DNA of 64,000 nt, from assembly GCA_030998225.1 (NCBI GenBank), contig JAPYXD010000391.1, positions 2,542,001 to 2,606,000 of the forward strand, in the 5' to 3' direction. The position numbers and the translations under genes are program-made. Below the pieces are notes generated by a model, which was not told the DNA's origin, ran no database searches, and saw only the letters and a program-made list of their open reading frames with translations. This DNA is from Diplolepis rosae. Taxonomy: Eukaryota; Arthropoda; Insecta; Hymenoptera; Diplolepididae. Position 1 is the first letter of the stretch, and the number at the start of each line of letters is the position of its first letter. Shown here one piece after another: positions 30,755 to 40,439 of this stretch.

Positions 30755-32188
30755 CTGGGTGTCTAAAAAGTCCCGGGACGGTTGGATATTTCCTCAGGTA
30801 AAATATTTTTCAAAAAAGTGAAGGTCATTCCTGAAGTAAATTTCAACGAGGAATTCAATGGTGACCTGAATTTTGACCTTGAAGTTGACCTTCATGGCTT
30901 TTTGAAGGTCAACTTTGTTTTTTTTTAAATGGAAATCCCCTTTTTTTACATCTGCAATCGATAGAGCAGAAAATTCTACGTTCAGATACGTACCCAAGTC
31001 ATAGGTCAATTGTAACGTTCAAGGTCAGTTGAAGGTTATTTGAAATTAACAAAGTTTTCCAAAAGGTCAGTGCAATTCCTGAAGTAAATTTCAACTTTCA
31101 CTTTAAAAGGTGAAGTTAACAGGCAAAATTGTAGATATTGGTTCGGCACAAATCCTGATTGGATGTTGGAGAGTCACACGCAATATCCACAAAAGATGAA
31201 TGTTTTGGCCGGTATCTTGAATGATACATTAATAGGCCCTTTCTTCATCGATGGTAATCTCAATGCCCGTGCATATGAAGAACTTCTCAGAAACCAAATT
31301 GTACCAAGAATAAGGGAGATTACAGGCGATAATTTTCAAAAAATTTGGTTCTAGCAGGACGGAGCAGCGGCTCATTGCGGTAGGGAGGTTGGAGCATATT
31401 TGGATACTCAGTTCCCTCATAGGTGGATTGGAAGAAGGGGTGAAATCGAGTGGCCTGCTAGATCTCCTGATCTGACGCCTCTCGACTATTTTCTTTGGGG
31501 TTATTTAAAGAGCAAAGTATACTCAACGCAACCCCAAAGCTTAGACGAATTGCAGAATCGGATTCTGCAAGAGGCTGCTTTGATCGATAGGGAGATGGTT
31601 CGCAATGCTGTAACTCATTTTTACAATCGCATAGCTTTTTGTGAAGAAGCTCAAGGTTTTCAGTTCGAACATCTTCACTGAAGCGTGACAGGCAAGGGGA
31701 CTCACGCTAATCAAGCACCCCAAAGGGGACAGAATTTACTACATCCACGTCGTTGTTCCTGGGTAATGCTAAACGTAAACGCAAACTGCTCGGAAAAAAC
31801 CTTGAAGATCATCACCAAGATCAATACAGAGCTCACCAATGAATTTCTCGTTGAAATTTACTTCAGGAATTGCACTGACCTCTTGGAAAACTTTGTTTAT
31901 TTCAAATAACCTCTAATTTACCTTGAACGTTACAATTGACCTATGACTTGAGTACGTATCTGAACGTATAATTTTCCGCTCTATCGATTGCAGATGTAAA
32001 AAAAGGGGGTTTCCATTTAAAAAAACAAAGTTGACCTTCAAAAAGCCATGAAGGCCAACTTCAAGGCCAAAATTCAGGTCACCATTGAATTTCTCGTTGA
32101 AATTTACTTCAGGAATGACCTTCACTTTTTTGAAAAATATTTTACCTGAGGAAATATCCAACCGTCCCGGGACTGTTTAGACACCCTG
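30755..32188 (+). mobile_element. Deleted copy of the DD41D mariner-type element
   Basis: Starts CTGGGTGTCTAAAAAGTCCC and ends GGGACTGTTTAGACACCCTG, flanked by TA at 30,753-30,754 and 32,189-32,190. At 1,434 bp it is a deletion derivative of the 15,691 element: the left TIR (to about 31,095) joins directly to the transposase interior. It sits inside one unit of the tandem array, whose sequence resumes after it. Confidence 0.9.
31098..31681 (+). pseudogene. Truncated mariner-type transposase
   Basis: Reads from FTLKGEVNRQNCRYW to the normal C-terminus FQFEHLH, about 90% identical to residues 137-331 of the 16,351 gene. The N-terminal DNA-binding domain and first catalytic Asp are deleted, and TAG replaces the Gln codon in WFQQDG (about 31,352). 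It is inactive. Confidence 0.9.
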
Positions 32189-32782
32189 TATATATTCATA
32201 TCGAATTAATTTAGAAATATTTAAGATAGATGAGAATCTTATTCAATTTCGTATGTATATATATTAATTTTAAGCCCGCGTGTTATTATGTAGCATTGAA
32301 TACGTGTAAAATGTGTTCACTGTTTCATTAAAAAGAGGGTAGCCGTAATATTCAGATATCTCTGTGATTATTTTATGTGGATGGTACAAGCATATGTGAT
32401 TATTCATGAATAAATATATAGAATCTCATAATTGGGACGTTTTATATACATAAAATTCGTATTTATTTTAAAAGTGCATACTCTGAGATTGTCAAGTGCT
32501 TTGAGGCTTGTATATAATATACACGCCGGATGAATTCAGAAGAACATAATATTTGAGATCGCAAGAATCTAAATTAACGTCGTATACATATAGAAATTTA
32601 GGCCCGCGTGTATAATTTTATGTATCGCTATTTACGTGTAGAGTGTGTTGTACGAATTTTATTTAGCGCTGAAAATGTGTGTAATGTATTCATTATTATA
32701 TACCCTTTCTGGCGCGAAATTAGAATAACTCTAAGATTGAGCGCTAAGTGGCTTGCATATAATATTTATTTCAGGTTAATTA

Positions 32783-32834
32783 ATATTATATATATATTAT
32801 TAATGTTATTAATATTATTAATATTATTAATATT
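32783..32834. repeat. (TTAATATTA)n microsatellite, left of LINE copy 1
   Basis: A/T repeat of ATTATTAATATT type. The same microsatellite lies between the two LINE copies (33,507-33,568) and after the second (34,341-34,367). Confidence 0.9.
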
Positions 32835-32835
32835 C

Positions 32836-33506
32836 CCGGTCCTGCATTGGTTTCCTTGGAAATCGATCACGGGGCCCTACAGGGGAAACAGGAAGGCGTT
32901 TGTTCTTTTAGAGGAGGCAAAAGCCTTGGAACTGCTCAAGGCGGCCCACATCAAAATTGGGTGGGTATCCTGCAGGGTTCGCAGGAAAAAGGAACTCAAC
33001 TGGTGTTATCGCTGCCTTGGCTTTGGCCACATAGCAGCGAACTGTCGTGGGCCAGACCGAAGTAGGTGCTGCTGGAGATGCGGCGAGGAGGGGCATACCG
33101 CGGGGTCCTGCACAAGGCAACAGCGGTGCTACCGCTGTGCCGCAATGGAAGAAAAGCCCCGGAATGATCACATACCGGGGACTATGCGTTGCGCGGCCTT
33201 TAGGGAGGCAGCCCCCAACAGGAAGCCTTAGGAAGGCCGCCATGGAGAAGAGATCTCCAGGAGCAAGCCCAGGAAAACAGAAGAAGAAGCAAAGAGGAAA
33301 GACTAACATCGCCTTAAGATGGCCCTCACCCTGAAGTAATGCCTAACGGCCGTGCCGGGGTGGGATTCCACGGCCTAGAGACAGGGATGGAGTTTTAGTG
33401 GGTAGGGCTGCGCGAGCAGCAGAGTCCCACACACCAGGAGGGCACGGAGTTCCCTTAACGGTGCATAATCCATTTCTCCCTTCCTACAAATAAAAAAAAT
33501 ATATAT
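32836..33506 (+). mobile_element. Internally deleted R1-like non-LTR retrotransposon, copy 1
   Basis: Starts CCGGTCCTGCATTGG, shared with copy 2, keeps about 50 bp of 5' leader, then jumps to the ORF1 C-terminus (32,880-33,231). The 3' UTR at 33,316-33,480 (TGAAGTAATGCCTAACGGC onward) is strongly similar to copy 2. It ends in an A/T tail that merges with the microsatellite. No RT or endonuclease ORF remains. Confidence 0.8.
32880..33231 (+). pseudogene. ORF1 C-terminus of R1-like LINE with zinc knuckles
   Basis: ALELLKAAHIKIGWVSCRVR leads into two CCHC knuckles, CYRCLGFGHIAANC and CWRCGEEGHTAGSC, and a third Cys motif (CYRC...MRC). This is the Gag-like nucleic-acid-binding end of ORF1 in the R1/I group of LINEs. 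The frame is open into upstream sequence, but that part is array and microsatellite DNA rather than gene. It is likely a non-functional remnant because ORF2 is absent. Confidence 0.8.
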
Positions 33507-33568
33507 TAATGTTATTAATATTATTAATATTATTAATATTATTAATATTATTAATATTATTAATATTT
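33507..33568. repeat. (TTAATATTA)n microsatellite between LINE copies
   Basis: A perfect A/T repeat that directly separates the 3' tail of copy 1 from the 5' end of copy 2. Confidence 0.9.
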
Positions 33569-34340
33569 CCGGTCCTGCATTGGATTTCTCGGAAACCAAT
33601 CAGGGGGCCCTAGAACAGGCCACCGGGCGCGTCCTCAGGTTGCGGATAGAGGGGCCCTGTACCGAGGGTTGCTGCTAAATACGGATATAAAACTAAATAA
33701 GCAGACGCGGACAATGTTCCAGGGATGGTCCCGAAGGAATAACACGGTGTCTCTAGGAAATCAGGCCACCTCCTAGAGTATTGAGGCCTGACCCCTGCAT
33801 GCAGGGCTCTGCAGGGGCGGACCGAATACTTCCCTAGCTAATCGTGGGAATAAAAATGGAGTTTAAAAATCTAAATACAACAATGTGTGAGGAGATGTTT
33901 GGAGGCGAGTTGGACGTGATGGAGTAGACGGTGGATGCGTTCGAGACCGATAAGTCCCAGGTACGGCAGTACCGGGACTGGCTCCACGAGAGGGACGACA
34001 AACAATTGGAGATCCTAAGGAGGGTAGAATCGGCCCCCGGGAAGATGGAGAACTTCTCCAGGACCAAGAAGAATATGCACCTCCATATCAGGGTCGGTAT
34101 ACAGGAGACGAAGAAGGAGCTCGGGGCGCTACGGTACGACATTGACATCGCCTCAAGAGGGCCCCCACCCCGAAGTAATGCCTAACGGCGGTTCCAGGGT
34201 GGGATTCTACGGCCTAGAGACAGGGAGGGATTTTTAGTGGGTAGGGCTGCGCGAGCAGCAGAGTCCCACACGCCAGGGGGACACGTAGTCCCCTTGACGG
34301 TGCATAGAGCATTTCTCCCTTCCTCAAAAAAAAAAAAAAA
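33569..34340 (+). mobile_element. Internally deleted R1-like non-LTR retrotransposon, copy 2
   Basis: Has the CCGGTCCTGCATTGG start, a longer GC-rich leader, an ORF1 start at ATG 33,856 and then, after a deletion, the same 3' UTR (34,160-34,325) and an A-run of about 14. It is head-to-tail with copy 1. The two copies keep different internal parts, so they are independent deletion products rather than a simple duplication. Confidence 0.8.
33856..34185 (+). pseudogene. ORF1 N-terminus of R1-like LINE copy 2
   Basis: From ATG 33,856 the frame runs about 24 codons to a TAG near 33,927, then continues open to 34,185. Content is charged and helix-prone, consistent with an ORF1 coiled coil. It ends at the deletion joint with 3' UTR (RGPPPRSNA). 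Confidence 0.55.
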
Positions 34341-34369
34341 TTATTAATATTATTAATATTATTAATACA

Positions 34370-34930
34370 ATATTCCATTAAAATTAATTGGAATAATTGG
34401 ATTATACAAGGGAATTGATAAAGGTTGATATAAAAAAATTACCCTTTTATTCGAAACTGTAAAGATTAATAAAAAATTAATAAAATTCAAATTCATAAGT
34501 CCATTTAACTTAAATTCTAAAGTTATCAAAACCAATAGATTTTCTAAGAAACCCAATAAATGTATTCAAAATTAGTAAAGTTAAGTAATTTTTTGTTTTT
34601 TGTTTTTTTTGTTGTATAATACATTGGGAATTCAGCACCTTAAGGTAGTACTGTCGGTACGTAGCCAATCAAATGAGTACTTTTTCTCATTTGCCTCACG
34701 TAGTATCTAAATTTCTCAACGTCGCATAAGAAAGCGACTATACATGTGTGTATAGCAGATGACTTCTTACGATACGTGAATGGCGCACGCTTTCACTTAT
34801 TTTGCGACGTTGCCACATCTATTCAATCGCCGTCGGTTACTGGAGAAAAATTGTATTTTTGCTTACTTAATTGGATTTTGCTACGCTTACACATATCCAA
34901 TTGAGATGTTTTAACTTTCAAAATCATGCT
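34370..34930. other. Non-coding region
   Basis: No gene seen. AT-rich to 34,620, then more balanced with CGTAGTATC-type motifs. Confidence 0.4.
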
Positions 34931-34937
34931 TATATTA

Positions 34938-35428
34938 TCAATCAATGCACCAGTTGTTTTTATTGAAATCTAAACGGTAGTTATGGCAGGATTTGTAAGT
35001 CTTGGATAAGTTCTCAATATCTGTTCTGAGATTTACAGCTTCCTTAGTACCTGCAATGTGACATCGAAATCGAAGAAATGATGTTTTTCTATCGTGTGCT
35101 TTGTTAACGCGTTTTGTTTGGTAGGGCATTTTCTAATGTCATTTTTATGTTCATTTATTCGACTTTTTAGAAACCCTTTTGTTTGTCCCTTGTAAACAGC
35201 TTTGCAATTATTGTCTTTACATGGGATGCTATACACGATATTAGAGAGCTGTTCTTTTTTTAACCGATCTTTTATTGATTTGAATATCATTTTAAAATTT
35301 TCATGGTTCTTGAAAGCAGTATTACGAGACGCTGGAGCCAGAACACATCGAAGGCCCTGCCCCTCACCTGGTAGCAGAAAGTTATTCGCAAAATTTATAC
35401 TAGATAGGTATAAGTGGAAACCGACCAT
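34938..35428 (-). pseudogene. Penelope-like GIY-YIG endonuclease fragment
   Basis: The minus frame from 35,428 encodes a linker and then NIVYSIPCKDNNCKAVYKGQ, TKGFLKSRINEHKNDI and the downstream HTIEKHHFFDFD block. This is the GIY-YIG nuclease with the preceding Cys motif found at the C-terminus of PLE polyproteins. It is continued by a second frame (to 34,938) after a frameshift near 35,040-35,120. The canonical Tyr-Ile-Gly is Tyr-Lys-Gly here. RT is absent. It would nick target DNA to prime reverse transcription in an intact PLE. Confidence 0.75.
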
Positions 35429-35593
35429 GTAAACGAAAATTGCAAATATTATGTCACAATTGTCGGATGTATCTATGGAAAAAAAATATACAATAGGAAG
35501 ACGAATGGGTATTTAATCGCGACGATCCATCGAATTTCCTGTAAATGTGATCTTATAACCATGTAAAGATTTGAAATTTCATTCCCGAACCTC

Positions 35594-35640
35594 CAGTTTG
35601 TCGGGGACAAAAACAGCAAATTCTGGGAGTGGTTTGTTAC
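35594..35640 (+). repeat. Second copy of the TTTGTCGGGGAC motif
   Basis: AGTTTGTCGGGGACAAAAAC followed by GTGGTTTGTTAC matches 10,155-10,205. Similarity stops soon after GTTAC. Confidence 0.6.
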
Positions 35641-35647
35641 AAGCGTA

Positions 35648-36070
35648 TCAAGGCGGCGGAATTTTTCCATAAAAATGTAATAATAAATTATTAATTAAAT
35701 TGTATGCCATTTGAAGCGTCCGTAACCCGAGACCCTTGACAAGACCGCTGATGCAGTTCATCATTGCTCGACATTCGATATCGGTCATATGACCACCACG
35801 AGCCCGTTTACAGCGGTCGATTCTTTGGGCCCAATTTTCCACCACTCTGGTACACATTTCGACCGGAACGTTGGCAATTTTGCGTTGGATGTTGTCTTTG
35901 AGGTCGTCTAAAGTTGCTGGCTTGTTGGCATAGACCAGTGACTTGATATGGCCCCATAAAAAGAAATCCAATGGCGTTAGATCACATGAACGAGTTGCGA
36001 TCACCGACTCAGAATTTTGGTGGTAATTTTTAATAATTTCCAAACGTTGCTGCTTCGTGAACTTTACCAT
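35648..36070 (-). pseudogene. Internally deleted mariner-type transposase (N- and C-termini fused)
   Basis: A 140-residue open frame begins like a transposase (MVKFTKQQRLEIIKNYHQNS) and, after residue 28, continues with the C-terminal catalytic block CDLTPLDFFLWGHIKSLVYA and its tail. The middle, including the first two catalytic aspartates, is gone, yet the frame is preserved across the joint. The C-terminal block resembles the DD41D elements in this window (PDLTPLDYFLWGYLKSKVY). No clear terminal inverted repeats were found. Confidence 0.75.
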
Positions 36071-36074
36071 GATG

Positions 36075-37020
36075 AAAATGTTGACTTTAACTAACGTTTT
36101 GACATTGACAGTTCATTAAAAAAGTTTACGGGTGCGTTCATATAAAGATACGAAATTTTTATGTCCCTATTGGAAAATCCTTTATGTTATGAAAAACTAG
36201 TATCCATTCATATTAAATTAAATAACTTTTCGATCAAAATATATCAAAATTAAAGTTAACTTTATTAAAATATATACATTCGTATATTAAAATTCAAGAT
36301 AAAAGCTATATTCTTCGTGAGATGAAAGTATTTCGAATGTCATATGCGCTACTGAAAAACAAACTTCCATTATATGCGATGAAAGTTTAATACAGAAATT
36401 TCTAACAGTGTTCCTACAAATTTAGTCTGACATAATTTACCAAACTAATTCGAAATTACAACTATAATTTGAATAAAGGCAGGATCACTATAAATATAAA
36501 TGATGAAAACTAATAGGTAAATATCTGCAGACACTTATATAACTGCATGTGATATATTTCTATATTTTAAGCTAAGAAAAACTACATCTCATCGAATCTC
36601 AAAGCTATCTATCTCTTTTTCACCTTAAAACTATCAGGTTGAAGTGAATTAAGAAAAAGGGGTGTGCGCGGGTGAACTGCGTAAGGACAAGACACTAAAT
36701 CAAGTTTGGCCAGGATAACCCAGGATTTCAACAACAAGAACGTGTTCTCTGCCTTGCTTCTGCTTCCAGGACATCCAGTAGGATAAGGATCTAGAGTACA
36801 AATCATAGAATGCGGTAAAGTCCAGAACTTGAGTCCAAGAGCATAAGATCAACGACCCCACGTAATAATAAACGAATTTAGTTCATGCTTGTATTAATTA
36901 AATTCGGCAGTTTGGACAACCTTCGGACACTCATTATACTAATGAATAAAATATATTAAGAGTAATTATTTTTACTTTTTTTTTGCATTTTATTTAATTT
37001 AATAATAGCCATTATAACTA
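36075..37020. other. Non-coding AT-rich region
   Basis: Nothing recognised. A small frame at 36,609-36,806 is without support. Confidence 0.4.
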
Positions 37021-37577
37021 GTATGGTACACGCGACGGCCGAAAACCAATCACGGAGAAAAGTATTCTTGATTTGATGCGAATGACGGAAAGGTGATACG
37101 ACTAAAAAACGGGACAGCACTCTCACAAGCCAGTGACGATAGATTCAACTCGAAGATAGACGACAACGAACGGCGAAGATTCGTCCCTTCGAGGTTCCTC
37201 GGTGGATCTCGTCCTCCCTCGGGCCCAGGGCCGTCCTCCGCAGCCTCGCGCCCCCTGTCCCCCATGAAAGTAACATCTATGTTTCACCCCCTCTCCCCCC
37301 GGGGTCCAGGGTTTATCCCCCTGGTTGACTCTTTTCCAACTCTCAGACGTAGTTCTTCTTTCTGGTACATATTCTGAACAAAAGATAAATAAAATTTTCA
37401 AGTAGACTTATCACTTCTCCCGTCTCAATTCAAGTGTCTGTCAGAGAAAAAAAAGGAAACTGGATTCTGTCTCTAACTCATCTTTATTGATGCTCCCACT
37501 CTACAACCAATGCGGACTTTTCCTTCAACTTAATCTTTTTTTTCTTTTTTTTTTCGTTTAAATCCTGCCTCCTGACA
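37020..37577 (-). repeat. Possible 3' LTR of gypsy element E
   Basis: On the minus strand the segment begins TGTCAGGAGGCAGGATTTAA just 3' of integrase and includes AATAAAG near 37,485 and GC-rich sequence. It may be the element's LTR, ending near TACCA at 37,023. No second copy or target duplication is in the window, so the boundaries are guesses. Confidence 0.3.
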
Positions 37578-37779
37578 GTCTTTTTAATGGGAATCAGTCT
37601 TTTGTTGGCTGTTAAAAGAAAAAATTTTGATTGTCCGATCGTCTTGAAGTGGGGGTCAAATTGAGTTATTCAGTTATGCCAAACAATTCATCTATTGCTT
37701 ATTTTTCCCTATTGCCATTTGTAATCTAGTTTAAGATCGTTTATATTATATTCGCGTACGCTTTTTCCTTTGAGGTTTT

Positions 37780-38814
37780 TTAATTCATAATTAATTCATA
37801 AATTGTGGGACAGATTTTTTTCTTGATTATATAGGGACCTTCGTATTTATCGAATAGTTTGCCCGTTTTACTATCTGCCTTATTAGATATTTTAGTTGCT
37901 ATTTTTAAAACCTTATCGCTTACCTTAAATTCTACGGGTCTTCTACGTAAATTATGGTGCATGGCTTGTTTGTCGTTTGCTCTGTCTAAATTTTTCTGGA
38001 CTTCTTCCTTAAATCCTTGTAATCTTCGTAACCTGTCTGTCCACTTATTCTCGTCCTGTAGTACAATCTCGTCATCCTTTTCGATATTTTTCCTGAGAGA
38101 TTGTAGTGGCTGCAGTTCGCGATCCAGGTTTAAAAATGCAGGGGTATATTTTGTTGATGTGTTTCTACTGGTGTTAATTGCGAACTGCAGATCATCAATA
38201 TTTTTGTCCCATGCTGTGTGGTCGTTTTGTATATATGCCCTAATTATTTCTTTGATGGTTCGGTTGTAGTGTTCTGTGGGATTTGCCTGGGGGTAGTATC
38301 TGGGTGTTTTAGTGCGCCGAATTCCAAACTTCTCCATTAACTCCCGTATGGTTCCATTTACGAACTCGGTGCCGTTGTCCGTATGGAGAATTCGCGGGGT
38401 TCCCCAACGCGACACGATTCGCTTACAGAATTCGGATTCAATCGTTCTTCCGTTCGCTTTTTTAACAGGTATGATCTCGACCCACTTGGTAAAGAGGTCG
38501 ACAAACACTAATATATACTGGTTTTTACCTTTTTTACTCAGTGGCAGCGGTCCCATGATATTAGCTGCTACCATGGTCCATGGCTCCTCGATGAGTCTCT
38601 TACCCATTAGTCCTATTTTTGTTTGATTGTTTGTTTTCGTTCTCTGACAGGTTTCGCAGTTTTTTACATATCTGATTACCTCTGAATATAACCCTGGCCA
38701 GTAGAAGCACTCGGATATTCTTGCGTATGTTTTCTCGGATCCTAAATGTCCTGCTTGAACTTCGTCATGGTTTTCTTTCAGGACTTGAGGTCTTAACCTT
38801 TTAGGCACAACCAA
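37780..38814 (-). CDS. Integrase of gypsy element E
   Basis: A 344-residue frame. The zinc domain has H-H (HDEVQAGHLGSEKT) and C-C (CETCQRTK). The core has D in MVAANIMGPLP displaced to N (VAANI where VSxD is usual), D in LHTDNGTEF and E in PQANPTEHYNR. The C-terminal domain has DKYEGPYII, the GPY/F module. The apparent loss of the first catalytic Asp suggests an inactive enzyme, though the rest is well kept. It is reached from RNase H by a -1 frameshift near 38,815. Confidence 0.85.
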   Translation of the reverse strand: MVVPKRLRPQVLKENHDEVQAGHLGSEKTYARISECFYWPGLYSEVIRYVKNCETCQRTKTNNQTKIGLMGKRLIEEPWTMVAANIMGPLPLSKKGKNQYILVFVDLFTKWVEIIPVKKANGRTIESEFCKRIVSRWGTPRILHTDNGTEFVNGTIRELMEKFGIRRTKTPRYYPQANPTEHYNRTIKEIIRAYIQNDHTAWDKNIDDLQFAINTSRNTSTKYTPAFLNLDRELQPLQSLRKNIEKDDEIVLQDENKWTDRLRRLQGFKEEVQKNLDRANDKQAMHHNLRRRPVEFKVSDKVLKIATKISNKADSKTGKLFDKYEGPYIIKKKICPTIYELIMN

Positions 38815-40270
38815 TTTCCATGGGCTTATTTCTGGTAAAAGGGAGTGTTTCGTCTTCTACCTCCATCTTTGGTTTTTCTGTACTACATGCTAACGCGAAT
38901 GCTGCTGTTTTTGTTGCTTCGTTGGAACGTGACAGGGCGTCCGGGACTAGGTTTGAACTTCCCTTTCTGTAGACTACTTCATAGTCGAACTCGGGCAGTT
39001 CCAACGCCCACCTTGCTAAGCGTCCTGTAGGATTTTTTAGGTTGTGTAGCCATTTTAGTGCCATGTGATCTGTTATTACCTTGAAGCTATAACCTTCAAG
39101 GTATGGTCTGAATTTTCTAATCGCCCATACTACTGCTAAACATTCTTTCTCTGAGGCCGAGTATCGTGTCTCTGCACTATTCAGATTTCTGCTTGCGTAT
39201 GCGATTACATGGTTTGTTCCGTTTATTGTCTAGTTTAATACCGCTCCTAGTCCAGTGTCACTAGCGTCCATTTCTAGCTGGAAAGGTTGTGAAAAGTCTG
39301 GGCAGGTTAAAATGGGTGCTGATGTCAAATATTCCTTTATTTTCTCGAAAGCTTCTATCTGTTCTGTTCCCCACTCCCACTTTTTATTCATTTTTAATAA
39401 TCTGTTTAATGGTTCTATTATTTCGGCAAAGTGTCGTATGAACTTTCCATACCAATTTGCCATTCCTATTAATCTTTGTAACTGTTTAATATTCTTGGGT
39501 GTGGGAAGTTCCAGGATTGGTTGAATTTTATCATCGTCGATTTGGAGTCCTCTTTCGTTAACTTTAAAACCAAGGTATTTGATTTCCGAACAACCGAATT
39601 CACATTTATCTAGTCCTATTGTTAGGTTTGCTTTTTTAATTTTATCTAATACGAGACTCAAATATTTTAGGTGGGCGTCAAAATTTTGCGTAACAATGAT
39701 TATATCGTCCAAGTAACAAAAAACATTCGGCTTTAAATCTGGGGTTATAACCTTGTCCATCAGTCTCTGGAAAGTGGCTGGGGCATTGGTAAGGCCAAAT
39801 GGCATCCGTTTAAATTGGTACATCCCCTTTCCAGGAACTGTGAATGCTGTAATGGGTTTAGAATTTTCCTCTAACGGTATTTGTAAATATGCTGATTTTA
39901 AATCTATTTTTGAAATAAATTTTGCTGATTGTAAGGTGTCTAGAATTTCATTCATCAAAGGAATTGGGTACAGATCTTTTTTGGTAATTTTGTTTACTTT
40001 TCTAAAATCAGAACAGAACCTGTATTCTCCATTCGGTTTTTTAATCATAACGATTGGATTCGACCAATCGGAACAAGAAGGTTCTATTATTCCCTGTTCT
40101 AACATCTTATCTATTTCCTCGTTTATTTTTTCTCTTACTTTTGGGCTCACATGATAGTATCTTTGGTTGATAGGGTCATGGCCCTGAACATCTATTTTAT
40201 GTTGTGTTAGGTGTGAGTGTTTTAATTGTGTTCCTATTTCCGGTATTTTGCATTTTACAATTTCTTCCAA
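38801..40270 (-). pseudogene. pol: Reverse transcriptase and RNase H of gypsy element E
   Basis: From about 40,270 the frame has RT motifs EYRFCSDFRKVN, KIDLKSAYLQI, MPFGLTNAPATFQRLMD and catalytic CYLDDIIIV, then connection IGMANWYGKFI and RNase H EMDASDTGLGAVL. A TAG at about 39,227-39,229 interrupts it; the same frame continues through YSASEKECLAVVWAI, VITDHMALKW and LVPDALSRSN, the full RNase H. It ends at 38,801 with a frameshift into integrase. A single nonsense change is the main defect. Confidence 0.88.
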
Positions 40271-40439
40271 TTTCGCTTGTTGACTTTCATCCAGTTCAAC
40301 AATTTTGTCATTAAATGGAACCTTGTTTCATTTAATTCTTCGATATCCGAATTTAAATATTCTGGCGTTCTGGTAATGGGTTACCGTTCTTTCCATTACC
40401 CACCCTTTTAGTTTCCCTGGTTCTGGCTCAAATATGGAC

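Larger units (their letters stand above)
29980..32780 (+). repeat. Diverged satellite-like tandem array (unit about 193 or 243 bp)
   Basis: The phrase TGTAGCGCTGAAT and variants recur at 29,980, 30,173, 30,417, 30,659, 32,289 and 32,662, with GCGGCTTGTATATAATATTCATATCGGATTAAT and GCCCGCGTGTTATTATG in between. Spacings are 193, 244 and 242 bp. From 30,659 to 32,289 the spacing is 194 bp once the mariner insert and its TA are removed. No coding content. The last units are degenerate. Confidence 0.8.

Noticed and set aside
30794..31009. Short ORFs in mariner TIRs (MTYDLGTYLNVEFSALS and relatives)
   Set aside because: They lie wholly in inverted terminal repeats, recur with frame changes in each copy, and have no counterpart in known transposases.
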